From positions 1-12,085 of the forward strand of contig JBFWQM010000175.1 in NCBI GenBank assembly GCA_050249455.1: a stretch of DNA of 12,085 nt, read 5' to 3'. Below, in pieces: positions 6,265 through 11,714 of the stretch. Position numbers and translations under genes: made by a program. This DNA is from JBFWQM01 sp050249455 (GTDB lineage: Bacteria > Pseudomonadota > Alphaproteobacteria > MPNO01 > VGEU01). A model generated the notes under the pieces. It searched no databases. It worked only from the letters and a program-made list of their open reading frames with translations, and was not told the origin of the DNA. How positions within the stretch are numbered: the stretch's first letter is position 1; each line of letters opens with the position of its first letter.

Positions 6265-7386
6265 CTATCCCCCCGCCACCGCCGTCTCGGGCGGCGTGTA
6301 CGCCTCGCCCAGCGCCTCGGCGACCGCCGGATGGGTGACCTTGCCGCGGAAGACGTTGAGCCCGGCGCGCAGATGCGGGTCGGTCTCGAACGCCTTGCGC
6401 CACCCGAGCTCCGCGAGCTTCGCGACGAAAGGCAGGGTGGCGTTGTTGAGGGCGAAGGTGGAGGTGCGCGCCACCGCGCCCGGCATGTTGGTCACGCAGT
6501 AGTGCACCACGTCGTGCTCGATGTAGGTCGGGTCGGCATGGGTGGTCGGCCGGCTGGTCTCGCTGCAGCCGCCCTGGTCGATCGCCACGTCGACGATGAC
6601 CGAGCCGCGCTTCATCCCCTTCACCATGTCGCGGTCGATCAGCTTCGGCGCCGCGGCGCCGGGCAGCAGGACGGCGCCGATCACGAGGTCGGCGCCGGCA
6701 ACCGCGTGCTCGATGGTGTCGTGGGTTGAGAACAGCGTCGTGATGAGGCTGCGATAGGTGTAGTCGAGCTCGGCCAGCCGGCGCAGCGACTTGTCGATCA
6801 CCGTCACCCGCGCGCCCATGCCGATCGCGATCATCGCCGCATTGCTGCCGACCACGCCGCCGCCGATCACCACCACCTCGCCCGGCTCGACGCCCGGCAC
6901 GCCGCCGAGCAGCGCGCCGCGCCCGCCGTGGGCGATCTCCAGGCAGGTCGCGCCGGCCTGCACCGCCATGCGGCCGGCGACCTCGCTCATCGGCGCGAGC
7001 AGCGGCAGCCCGCCATGCACGTCGGTCACCGTCTCGTAGGCGACCGCGATGCAGCCCGACTTCATCAGCGCCTGGGTCTGCGCCGGGTCGGGCGCGAGGT
7101 GCAGGTAGGTGAACAGGACCTGGCCGGCGCGGAGCAGGGGGTACTCCGACGGCTGCGGCTCCTTCACCTTCACGATCATGTCGGCGCGGGCGAACACCTC
7201 CGCCGCCGTGGGCGCGATCGTCGCGCCGGCGGCGCGATAGTGCTCGTCGTCGACCCCGATGGTATGGCCGGCGTCCTTCTCCACCAGAACCCCATGGCCG
7301 CGGCGGGTCAGCTCGCGCACGCCCGGCGGGGTCATGCCGACCCGGTATTCGTGGTTCTTGATCTCCCTCGGAACCCCGACGAGCAT
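6265..7386 (-). CDS. ald: Alanine dehydrogenase
   Basis: A 373-residue NAD-dependent enzyme that interconverts L-alanine and pyruvate plus ammonia in the cytosol. It is full length and residue numbering falls on that of the well-studied Mycobacterium tuberculosis enzyme: substrate-binding Arg15 and Lys75 (IVKVKEPQ), catalytic His96 (TYLHLAPD), Ser134 and catalytic Asp270 (VDVAIDQGG) are all present. The Rossmann NAD site is VVVIGGGVVGSNAA (about 171-184), with Asp198 ending the second strand for adenosine ribose binding, consistent with NAD over NADP. The ATG at 7386 is preferred over a start at 7443 because it begins the MLVGVPREIK family N-terminus and follows GGGAGGGAGGG (7402-7392) by 5 nt. 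It is divergent from the quinone-oxidoreductase-like gene. Ald usually supports alanine use as carbon/nitrogen source or NADH re-oxidation under low oxygen. Confidence 0.97.
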   Translation of the reverse strand: MLVGVPREIKNHEYRVGMTPPGVRELTRRGHGVLVEKDAGHTIGVDDEHYRAAGATIAPTAAEVFARADMIVKVKEPQPSEYPLLRAGQVLFTYLHLAPDPAQTQALMKSGCIAVAYETVTDVHGGLPLLAPMSEVAGRMAVQAGATCLEIAHGGRGALLGGVPGVEPGEVVVIGGGVVGSNAAMIAIGMGARVTVIDKSLRRLAELDYTYRSLITTLFSTHDTIEHAVAGADLVIGAVLLPGAAAPKLIDRDMVKGMKRGSVIVDVAIDQGGCSETSRPTTHADPTYIEHDVVHYCVTNMPGAVARTSTFALNNATLPFVAKLAELGWRKAFETDPHLRAGLNVFRGKVTHPAVAEALGEAYTPPETAVAGG

Positions 7387-7410
7387 GGCGACCCTCCCTC
7401 CCGGCCGATC

Positions 7411-7439
7411 TGGACCCGCCGGCCGACGCTGTTTATAAG
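7411..7439 (+). promoter_or_regulatory. Predicted sigma-70-type promoter for the MDR oxidoreductase; -10 patch shared with ald
   Basis: TGGACC (7411-7416) and TATAAG (7434-7439) are spaced by 17 bp and point at the gene starting at 7473. The same TTTATAA patch reads TATAAA on the minus strand (7437-7432), towards ald, but no -35 at good spacing was seen there. It is the only AT-rich stretch in the 86-bp divergent region. The -10 match is good and the -35 match partial. Confidence 0.45.
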
Positions 7440-7442
7440 GCA

Positions 7443-7459
7443 CCGGAGCTTGGCTCCGG
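7443..7459. promoter_or_regulatory. 17-bp perfect dyad over the predicted transcript start, candidate operator
   Basis: CCGGAGC (7443-7449), TTG, GCTCCGG (7453-7459). It begins 4 nt after the predicted -10 and ends just before the Shine-Dalgarno sequence AAGGGA (7461-7466). A start about 7 nt after the -10 would fall inside the dyad, a typical repressor position. If transcription begins further upstream, it would instead be a 7-bp leader hairpin beside the ribosome binding site. Confidence 0.45.
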
Positions 7460-7472
7460 CAAGGGAATCGGG

Positions 7473-8462
7473 ATGCGCGCCATCGTCGCCACGCGGCTGG
7501 GAACCCCGCAGGACCTCACCGTCCAGGAGCTGCCAACGCCGGTTCCCGGGCGCGGCGAGGTGCTGGTCCACGTGCGCGCCGCGGCGATCAACTTTCCTGA
7601 CATCCTGGTGATCGCCGGCAAGTACCAGGTGCGCCCGCCGCTGCCGTTCGTCCCGGGGAAGGAATGCGCCGGCGTGGTCGCCGCCCTGGGGCCGGAGACG
7701 TCCGGCTTCGCGGTCGGCGAGCCGGTGATGGTGCAGGTGGAATACGGCGCCTTCGCCGAGGCCGTGGCGGTGCCGGCCACGCACTGCTACCGCATGCCGC
7801 CCGGCATCGGCTTCGACGCCGCCGCCGCGGTCGGCATCGCCTACCAGACCGCGCACTTCGCCCTCGTGGACCGCGCGCAGATGAAGGCGGGGGACAAGGT
7901 GCTGGTCACCGGCGCGACCGGCAGCGTCGGCATCGCCGCCATGCAGCTTGCAAAGGCGTTCGGCTGCACCGTGATCGCGGGCGTGACCACGCCGGCGAAG
8001 GCCGAGGTGGCGCGCGAGAACGGCGCCGACCACGTGGTCGACCTGACCGTGCCCGACATCCGCGATCGGCTGCGCGCCGACGTCCGTGACGCGGTCGGCG
8101 GCGGCGTCGACGTGGTGGTCGAGATCGTCGGCGGCGAGGTGTTCGAGGCGGCGCTGCGCACCCTGGAGTTCCGCGGCCGCCTGGTCGTCGTGGGATTCAC
8201 CGGGGGGGTGATACCGGCGGTCAAGGCGAACTATCTCTTGCTGAAGAACATCGCCGTCACCGGCGTGAACTGGAGCGAGTACCGCGACCGCGATGCGGCG
8301 TGGGTGCACCGGGTGCAGGACGAAATCTTCGGCCTGTGCGTGGCGGGCCGGCTCCACGTCCCGGTGCAGGCGCGGTTCCCGCTGGACGATTTTGCCGCCG
8401 GCTTCGCGGTCCTCGAGGACCGCCGGGTGCGCGGCAAGGTCGTGCTGACGATGGACGGCTGA
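7473..8462 (+). CDS. NADPH:quinone oxidoreductase-type zinc-independent MDR protein
   Basis: A 329-residue medium-chain dehydrogenase/reductase of the quinone oxidoreductase (QOR) branch. The GroES-like N-terminal domain includes AAAINFPDILVIAGKYQVRPPLPFVPGKECAGVV (about 37-69), the family's NxxD and PGxExAGxV landmarks. The Rossmann domain carries VLVTGATGSVGIAAMQLAKAFG (about 143-164), the nucleotide-binding AxGxVG-type motif. The cysteine and histidine ligands of zinc-containing alcohol dehydrogenases are absent, as expected for QOR-like members, which reduce quinones or other enones with NADPH. C-terminal FRGRLVVVGFTGG and VRGKVVLTMDG complete the fold. The exact substrate is not known; an enoyl or acryloyl thioester substrate is also possible in this family. 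AAGGGA at 7461-7466 is 6 nt before the ATG. It is divergent from ald and is followed 65 nt later by a terB-like gene. Confidence 0.92.
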   Translation: MRAIVATRLGTPQDLTVQELPTPVPGRGEVLVHVRAAAINFPDILVIAGKYQVRPPLPFVPGKECAGVVAALGPETSGFAVGEPVMVQVEYGAFAEAVAVPATHCYRMPPGIGFDAAAAVGIAYQTAHFALVDRAQMKAGDKVLVTGATGSVGIAAMQLAKAFGCTVIAGVTTPAKAEVARENGADHVVDLTVPDIRDRLRADVRDAVGGGVDVVVEIVGGEVFEAALRTLEFRGRLVVVGFTGGVIPAVKANYLLLKNIAVTGVNWSEYRDRDAAWVHRVQDEIFGLCVAGRLHVPVQARFPLDDFAAGFAVLEDRRVRGKVVLTMDG

Positions 8463-8503
8463 GCCGCCGCCACACAATGGCCGGATTTGCGCGGTGGGCT
8501 GCG

Positions 8504-8521
8504 TCCGGTCCCTGAACCGGA
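8504..8521 (+). other. Small hairpin overlapping the terB ribosome binding site
   Basis: TCCGGT (8504-8509) pairs perfectly with ACCGGA (8516-8521) around loop CCCTGA. The right arm includes most of the GGAG Shine-Dalgarno (8519-8522) of the TerB-like gene, so folding could dampen its translation. Short stems are common in such GC-rich DNA, so this is tentative. Confidence 0.25.
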
Positions 8522-8527
8522 GTGACG

Positions 8528-8995
8528 ATGATCCAGCGCGTGCTCGATTTCCTCGCCGGCCGCGATGCGCCGGCCGTCTCGGCGTCCACCGACGAGCTCA
8601 GCCTCGCCGTGGCCGCGCTCCTGATCGAGGCGGCGCGGATGGACAACACGTTCGCGTCGGCCGAGCGCACCGCCATTGAGGCGCTGGTCGCGAAGCGGTT
8701 CGACCTTTCCGCGGCGGACGCGCATGCGCTGGTCGAGGCGGCCGATCGCGCCGTCGGCCATTCCACCCAGTTCTTCCCGTTCACCAGCCAGATCGCGCGT
8801 CGCATGAGCGCCGAGGAGCGCGCCCAGGTGATCGAGATGCTGTGGTCGGTCGCCTATGCCGACGGCGTGCTCGACCCGCACGAGGACATGCTGGTGCGAC
8901 GCATCGCCGGGCTGATCCACGTCCCCGACCACGAGCGCGGCCTCGCCCGCCAGCGCGCGCTCGCTGCCATCGAGGCGAAGAAGAAGGGCGGCTGA
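8528..8995 (+). CDS. TerB-like (tellurite resistance protein B family) protein
   Basis: A 155-residue cytosolic, helical protein covering the TerB domain nearly end to end. Two equivalent acidic motifs are visible: AARMDNTFASAERTAIEAL (Asp39 to Glu46) and VAYADGVLDPHEDMLVRRIAGLI (Asp112, Asp117, Glu119), the Asp-x3-6-Glu positions that coordinate metal in TerB structures. KKKGG forms a basic tail. Proteins of this stand-alone type (COG4103-like) are widespread outside tellurite operons and have no proven tellurite role, and no terC/terD/terZ partner is nearby, so tellurite resistance is not claimed. GGAG at 8519-8522 lies 5 nt before the ATG at 8528. The gene is 65 nt after the QOR-like gene and 105 nt before the copper cluster on the same strand; its functional link to either is unclear. 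Confidence 0.88.
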   Translation: MIQRVLDFLAGRDAPAVSASTDELSLAVAALLIEAARMDNTFASAERTAIEALVAKRFDLSAADAHALVEAADRAVGHSTQFFPFTSQIARRMSAEERAQVIEMLWSVAYADGVLDPHEDMLVRRIAGLIHVPDHERGLARQRALAAIEAKKKGG

Positions 8996-9039
8996 CGGCG
9001 GCGATCGCCGCGCGCCCCGCCTCGTGGTATCGCCAGCGG

Positions 9040-9068
9040 CGGCAATCCGCCGCAATCGGCGGTTGCCG
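9040..9068. promoter_or_regulatory. Imperfect dyad covering the -35 region of the copper operon
   Basis: CGGCAA (9040-9045), a bulged T and CCGCC (9047-9051) pair with GGCGG (9058-9062) and TTGCCG (9063-9068) around the loop GCAATC. The right arm is itself the predicted -35 hexamer of the following promoter. As DNA it is a candidate operator for a copper-responsive or other regulator; as RNA it could also be a U-less stem at the 3' end of the terB transcript. It starts 45 nt after the terB stop. Confidence 0.4.
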
Positions 9069-9091
9069 GCGGCGCGCCGGCATCGGATAGT
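9063..9091 (+). promoter_or_regulatory. Predicted promoter of the copper operon, possibly giving a leaderless mRNA
   Basis: TTGCCG (9063-9068) and GATAGT (9086-9091) are separated by exactly 17 bp. Transcription would start near 9098-9101, at or right next to the ATG (9101-9103) of the DUF2946-like gene, and no Shine-Dalgarno sequence is visible before that ATG. Both observations point to a leaderless transcript. Confidence 0.45.
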
Positions 9092-9100
9092 CTGCGCCCG

Positions 9101-9496
9101 ATGCAGCTCGACCGGACATCACGCGACGCCGCGCGCCGCCCCGCCAGGGCCGGCGGCGCCGCGCTGCTGTGCGCGCTGCTGGCGCTGCTGCTCAACCAGA
9201 CACTGTTGCCGGCGCTGCATTTCGCGTCCGGCGCCGGACTGCCGGCGCACCAAGCCGCGCATCACCTGTGCGGCGAGACTGCGCCGGACACGCCCGACAG
9301 CCCCGGCCACGACGACCACCAGGCCTGCCACTTCTGCCGCATCGCCGGCGCCGGCCTGCCGCCGCCGCCATGCGCGCCGGCCGGCCGGCTGGAGCCGGCG
9401 CACGCCGTCGCCTGGGCCGACACGAGCGGCGCCGCCGCGCCGCCGCGCGAACGCCTCTTCGCCAACCCGACGCGAGGGCCGCCTCGAACCGTCTGA
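9101..9496 (+). CDS. DUF2946-like small membrane-anchored protein with Cys/His motif
   Basis: A 131-residue protein with a basic N-terminus, one hydrophobic segment (about residues 19-40) that serves as a signal peptide or anchor, and a polar, probably periplasmic remainder. The loop after it carries HHLC (Cys57) and a dense metal-ligand cluster GHDDHQACHFCR (His70, His73, Cys76, His77, Cys79), a CxxC with flanking histidines. The H-x-x-C-x-x-C pattern, the Pro-rich stretch after it and the gene order next to YcnI and CopCD match the poorly characterised DUF2946 family, often found with copper genes. A metal-binding or sensing role in copper handling is inferred, not proven. No Shine-Dalgarno is visible at the ATG, consistent with a leaderless message. 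The family call is moderate because the sequence is short and low-complexity. Confidence 0.72.
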   Translation: MQLDRTSRDAARRPARAGGAALLCALLALLLNQTLLPALHFASGAGLPAHQAAHHLCGETAPDTPDSPGHDDHQACHFCRIAGAGLPPPPCAPAGRLEPAHAVAWADTSGAAAPPRERLFANPTRGPPRTV

Positions 9497-9536
9497 TCGA
9501 CCCGGGACAGACATCAGACATTCGAGGAGAGACCTC

Positions 9537-10055
9537 ATGAAGACCGCCATGCTCGCCCTGTGCGGGGCGATCGCGCTGGGCGTCTGCGCGCCGGCGCAGG
9601 CGCACATCACGCTGGAGCAGCAGCAGGCCGCCGTCGGCGCGTTCTACAAGGCCGTGATGCGCGTCGGCCACGGCTGCAAGGGCTCGCCCACCGTCGCCAT
9701 CCGGGTGCGCATCCCGGACGGCGTCATCGGCGTCAAGCCGATGCCCAAGCCGGGCTGGACCCTGACCACCAGGATCGAGCCCTATGCGCAGCCGGCCAAG
9801 CTGTTCGAGCACACCCTGACCGAGGGCGTGCGCGAGATCGCCTGGACCGGCGGCAACCTGCCCGACGACTGGTACGAGGAGTTCGTCTTCCGCGGCAAGC
9901 TGCCGGACGGCCCGGCCGGGACCACGGTGTGGTTCCCGGTGGTGCAGGAATGCGCCCAGGGCGTCCACCGGTGGATCGAGATCCCGGCGGCCGGCAAGTC
10001 GCCGGGCGACTATCCCGAGCCGGCGCCCGGCGTCACCCTGACGCCGCGCAACTGA
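9537..10055 (+). CDS. ycnI: DUF1775/YcnI-family periplasmic copper-binding protein
   Basis: A 172-residue exported protein. The signal peptide ends PAQA at residue 22, so the mature protein begins HITLEQQQ with an N-terminal histidine, as in YcnI, where that His, a nearby Glu (Glu27 fits) and a conserved Trp form a mono-histidine Cu(II) site. Family landmarks follow in order: VGHGCKGSPTVAIRVRIPDGVIGVKPMPKPGW (about 43-74), DWYEEFVFRGKLPDG (about 111-125) and VQECAQGVHRWIEIP (about 136-150), which holds Cys139 and the likely Trp146. Cys47 and Cys139 could form a disulfide. Length fits a lone DUF1775 domain without the C-terminal membrane anchor of Gram-positive YcnI. GAGGAG (9524-9529), 7 nt before ATG 9537, fixes the start. 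It sits 40 nt after the DUF2946-like gene and 54 nt before copCD; it probably captures copper and passes it to CopC or CopD. The symbol is by family. Confidence 0.92.
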   Translation: MKTAMLALCGAIALGVCAPAQAHITLEQQQAAVGAFYKAVMRVGHGCKGSPTVAIRVRIPDGVIGVKPMPKPGWTLTTRIEPYAQPAKLFEHTLTEGVREIAWTGGNLPDDWYEEFVFRGKLPDGPAGTTVWFPVVQECAQGVHRWIEIPAAGKSPGDYPEPAPGVTLTPRN

Positions 10056-10060
10056 GGCAT

Positions 10061-10094
10061 CCGCCCTCGCCGCCAGCAGGGGCGGGGAGGGCGG
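10061..10094 (+). other. Strong intercistronic hairpin covering the Shine-Dalgarno region of copCD
   Basis: CCGCCCTC (10061-10068) pairs perfectly with GAGGGCGG (10087-10094). After one G-G mismatch, CCGCC (10070-10074) pairs with GGCGG (10081-10085), closing a 6-nt loop. The stem begins 6 nt after the ycnI stop, and its right arm contains GGGGAGGG (10084-10091), the only purine-rich sequence before the copCD ATG. No T-run follows, so an RNA-level role in translation, processing or protection of the ycnI end is more likely than termination. Confidence 0.5.
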
Positions 10095-10109
10095 ACCACC
10101 GCTGCGGCA

Positions 10110-11714
10110 ATGGCCGTCTTGCGCACGCTCGCCGTGCTGGCCTTCGCGGTGCTCGCGCTGCTGGGCAACGGCGCGGCCCTCGGCCATGCCGTGGCGGTGG
10201 AGACCGTGCCGCCGGACGGGTCGGTCCTGGCCGCCGCGCCGGCGGGCGTCGTCATCGTCTTCAACGAACCGGTCGCCGCCATCTCCGCCCAGGTGCTCGA
10301 TGCCGGCGGACGCAACGTCTCGCGCGGCATGACGGTCGAGGGCAGCCGGCTGCGCATCGCGCTGCCGCCGCGCCTGCCGGACGGCCGCTATGTCGCGAGC
10401 TACCGCATCGTGTCGGCGGACGGCCACCCGGTCGGCGGATCGGTCGCGTTCGCGTTCGGGACGGCGGCCGGCGTCGGCGAAACCGCGGAAGAGCCGCACG
10501 AACGCGGCTGGCGCGTCGCCGCCGTCGTCGTGCGCGTGGTGCTCTATGCCGGCATGCTGCGCGCGGCCGGCGGGTTCATCATCCTCCTGCCGGCCGGCGA
10601 GGCGACCGCGCCCGCGCGCGCCGCGGCAAGGCAGGCGGCGGCGATGGCCGTCCTGGGCGCGGCGGCGGCGGTGGCCGCAGCCGGCGTCCAGGGCGGTCTC
10701 CTGGCCGGCGGGCCGGCGTCGAGCCTGCTGGGAACGGCGCCGTGGCGCCTTTGCCTGGAATCGGTTTACGGGCGGACGGCGATCGCGGCGGCGGCGGGGC
10801 TCGTGCTGCTCGCCGTCGGGCTTTCGTCGGGGCGGCGCGCGGTCGCCGCTGCCGGCGCGGCCGCCGTCCTGGCGGGCTTCGCCTTGAGCGGCCATGTCGC
10901 GACCGCTGCGCCGGCATGGCTCACCGTGCCGGCGCTGCTGCTGCACGCCGCCGCCGTGGCGGCGTGGGTCGGCCCGCTGCTGCCGCTGCGGGCGGCCGTG
11001 GCGCGGCACGGGACGGCGGCGGCGCCGCTCGCCGGCCGCACGGCGCGGCTGGCGGTGCGGGCGCTGCCGGTGATGGTGCTGGCGGGCGTCGTCGTGGCCG
11101 TGGTGCAGGTCGGCACGCTGCATGGCCTGGTGGCGACCGAATACGGCTGGTTCCTGCTGGGAAAGGTGGCGGCCGTCGCCGCCATGGTCGCGCTCGCCGC
11201 CGGACGGCGGTCGCGGCGGGCGCGCGCGCTGCGCGCGGACGCGCCGGGAGCGGCGCCCGCCCTGCGCCGGGCGATTGACGTCGAGCTCGGGCTGGCGATC
11301 GCGGTGCTGGCCGCCACCGCCGCGCTGGGCACCACGCCGCCGCCGCGCGTCCTGCGGCCGGTCGCCGTGGCGGCGCACGGCCATCATGCCGTGGTGCGCC
11401 ACGCGACCGCCGAGAACGCCGGCCGCCGCGCGGCGATCGAGGTGACGATCGCCGGCCACGGGACGGGGACCGCGCGCATCGTGCTGACCGGCCCCGGCGG
11501 CGCCCCCATGCCCGCGGCGGAGGTGACAGTGACCACGGCGAACCCCGCGGCCGGCGTCGAGCCGGTCCGCCGCCCGGCCGTCGCCGACGGCCCCGGCGCG
11601 TGGCGCACCGGCGACCTCGTCCTGGTGCCGCCGGGCCTCTGGACGTTCCGGGTCGAGGTGCTGGTGAACGACTTCGAGCGCGCCGACTTCGAGACGACGC
11701 TCGACCTGCGCTAA
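10110..11714 (+). CDS. copCD: CopC-CopD fusion copper protein with C-terminal FixH/YtkA-like domain
   Basis: A 534-residue fusion. Residues 1-25 are a signal peptide; the mature protein would start at His26 (GHAVAVETVPPDGS), the N-terminal copper ligand of CopC. The CopC domain runs to about 118 and ends SADGHPVGGSVAFAF, with Asp104 and His106 as the expected further Cu(II) ligands. Residues 137-408 contain about eight membrane helices of a CopD permease, including LSGHVATAAPAWLTVPALLLHAAAVAAWVGPL with conserved His residues. A His-rich linker HGHHAVVRH (423-431) leads into a beta-rich FixH/YtkA-like domain (to 534), ending GLWTFRVEVLVNDFERADFETTLDL. This order matches YcnJ-type proteins. Predicted role: periplasmic copper capture and import or transfer to copper enzymes. 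The ATG has a weak leader and the nearest Shine-Dalgarno is 18 nt upstream inside a hairpin. It is last in the copper operon and its stop overlaps that of the convergent gene. Confidence 0.93.
   Translation: MAVLRTLAVLAFAVLALLGNGAALGHAVAVETVPPDGSVLAAAPAGVVIVFNEPVAAISAQVLDAGGRNVSRGMTVEGSRLRIALPPRLPDGRYVASYRIVSADGHPVGGSVAFAFGTAAGVGETAEEPHERGWRVAAVVVRVVLYAGMLRAAGGFIILLPAGEATAPARAAARQAAAMAVLGAAAAVAAAGVQGGLLAGGPASSLLGTAPWRLCLESVYGRTAIAAAAGLVLLAVGLSSGRRAVAAAGAAAVLAGFALSGHVATAAPAWLTVPALLLHAAAVAAWVGPLLPLRAAVARHGTAAAPLAGRTARLAVRALPVMVLAGVVVAVVQVGTLHGLVATEYGWFLLGKVAAVAAMVALAAGRRSRRARALRADAPGAAPALRRAIDVELGLAIAVLAATAALGTTPPPRVLRPVAVAAHGHHAVVRHATAENAGRRAAIEVTIAGHGTGTARIVLTGPGGAPMPAAEVTVTTANPAAGVEPVRRPAVADGPGAWRTGDLVLVPPGLWTFRVEVLVNDFERADFETTLDLR

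Noticed and set aside
6236..6270. Possible intrinsic terminator at the 3' end of ald
   Set aside because: The repeated GCGAAGC stretch gives only a 4-bp outer stem, and there is no T-run on the ald strand. The nearby REP doublet is a better candidate for ending transcripts.
8200..8212. Frameshift in the MDR gene at a seven-G run
   Set aside because: The reading frame continues through the run into conserved family sequence and a correct C-terminus, so no shift is indicated.
8528..8995. Tellurite resistance operon
   Set aside because: Only a stand-alone TerB-like protein is present; no terC, terD, terE or terZ gene lies in the window, and stand-alone TerB proteins are common without tellurite resistance.
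9063..9091. MerR/CueR-type copper promoter
   Set aside because: The predicted -35/-10 spacer is 17 bp rather than 19-20 bp and the dyad covers the -35 instead of lying between the two hexamers.
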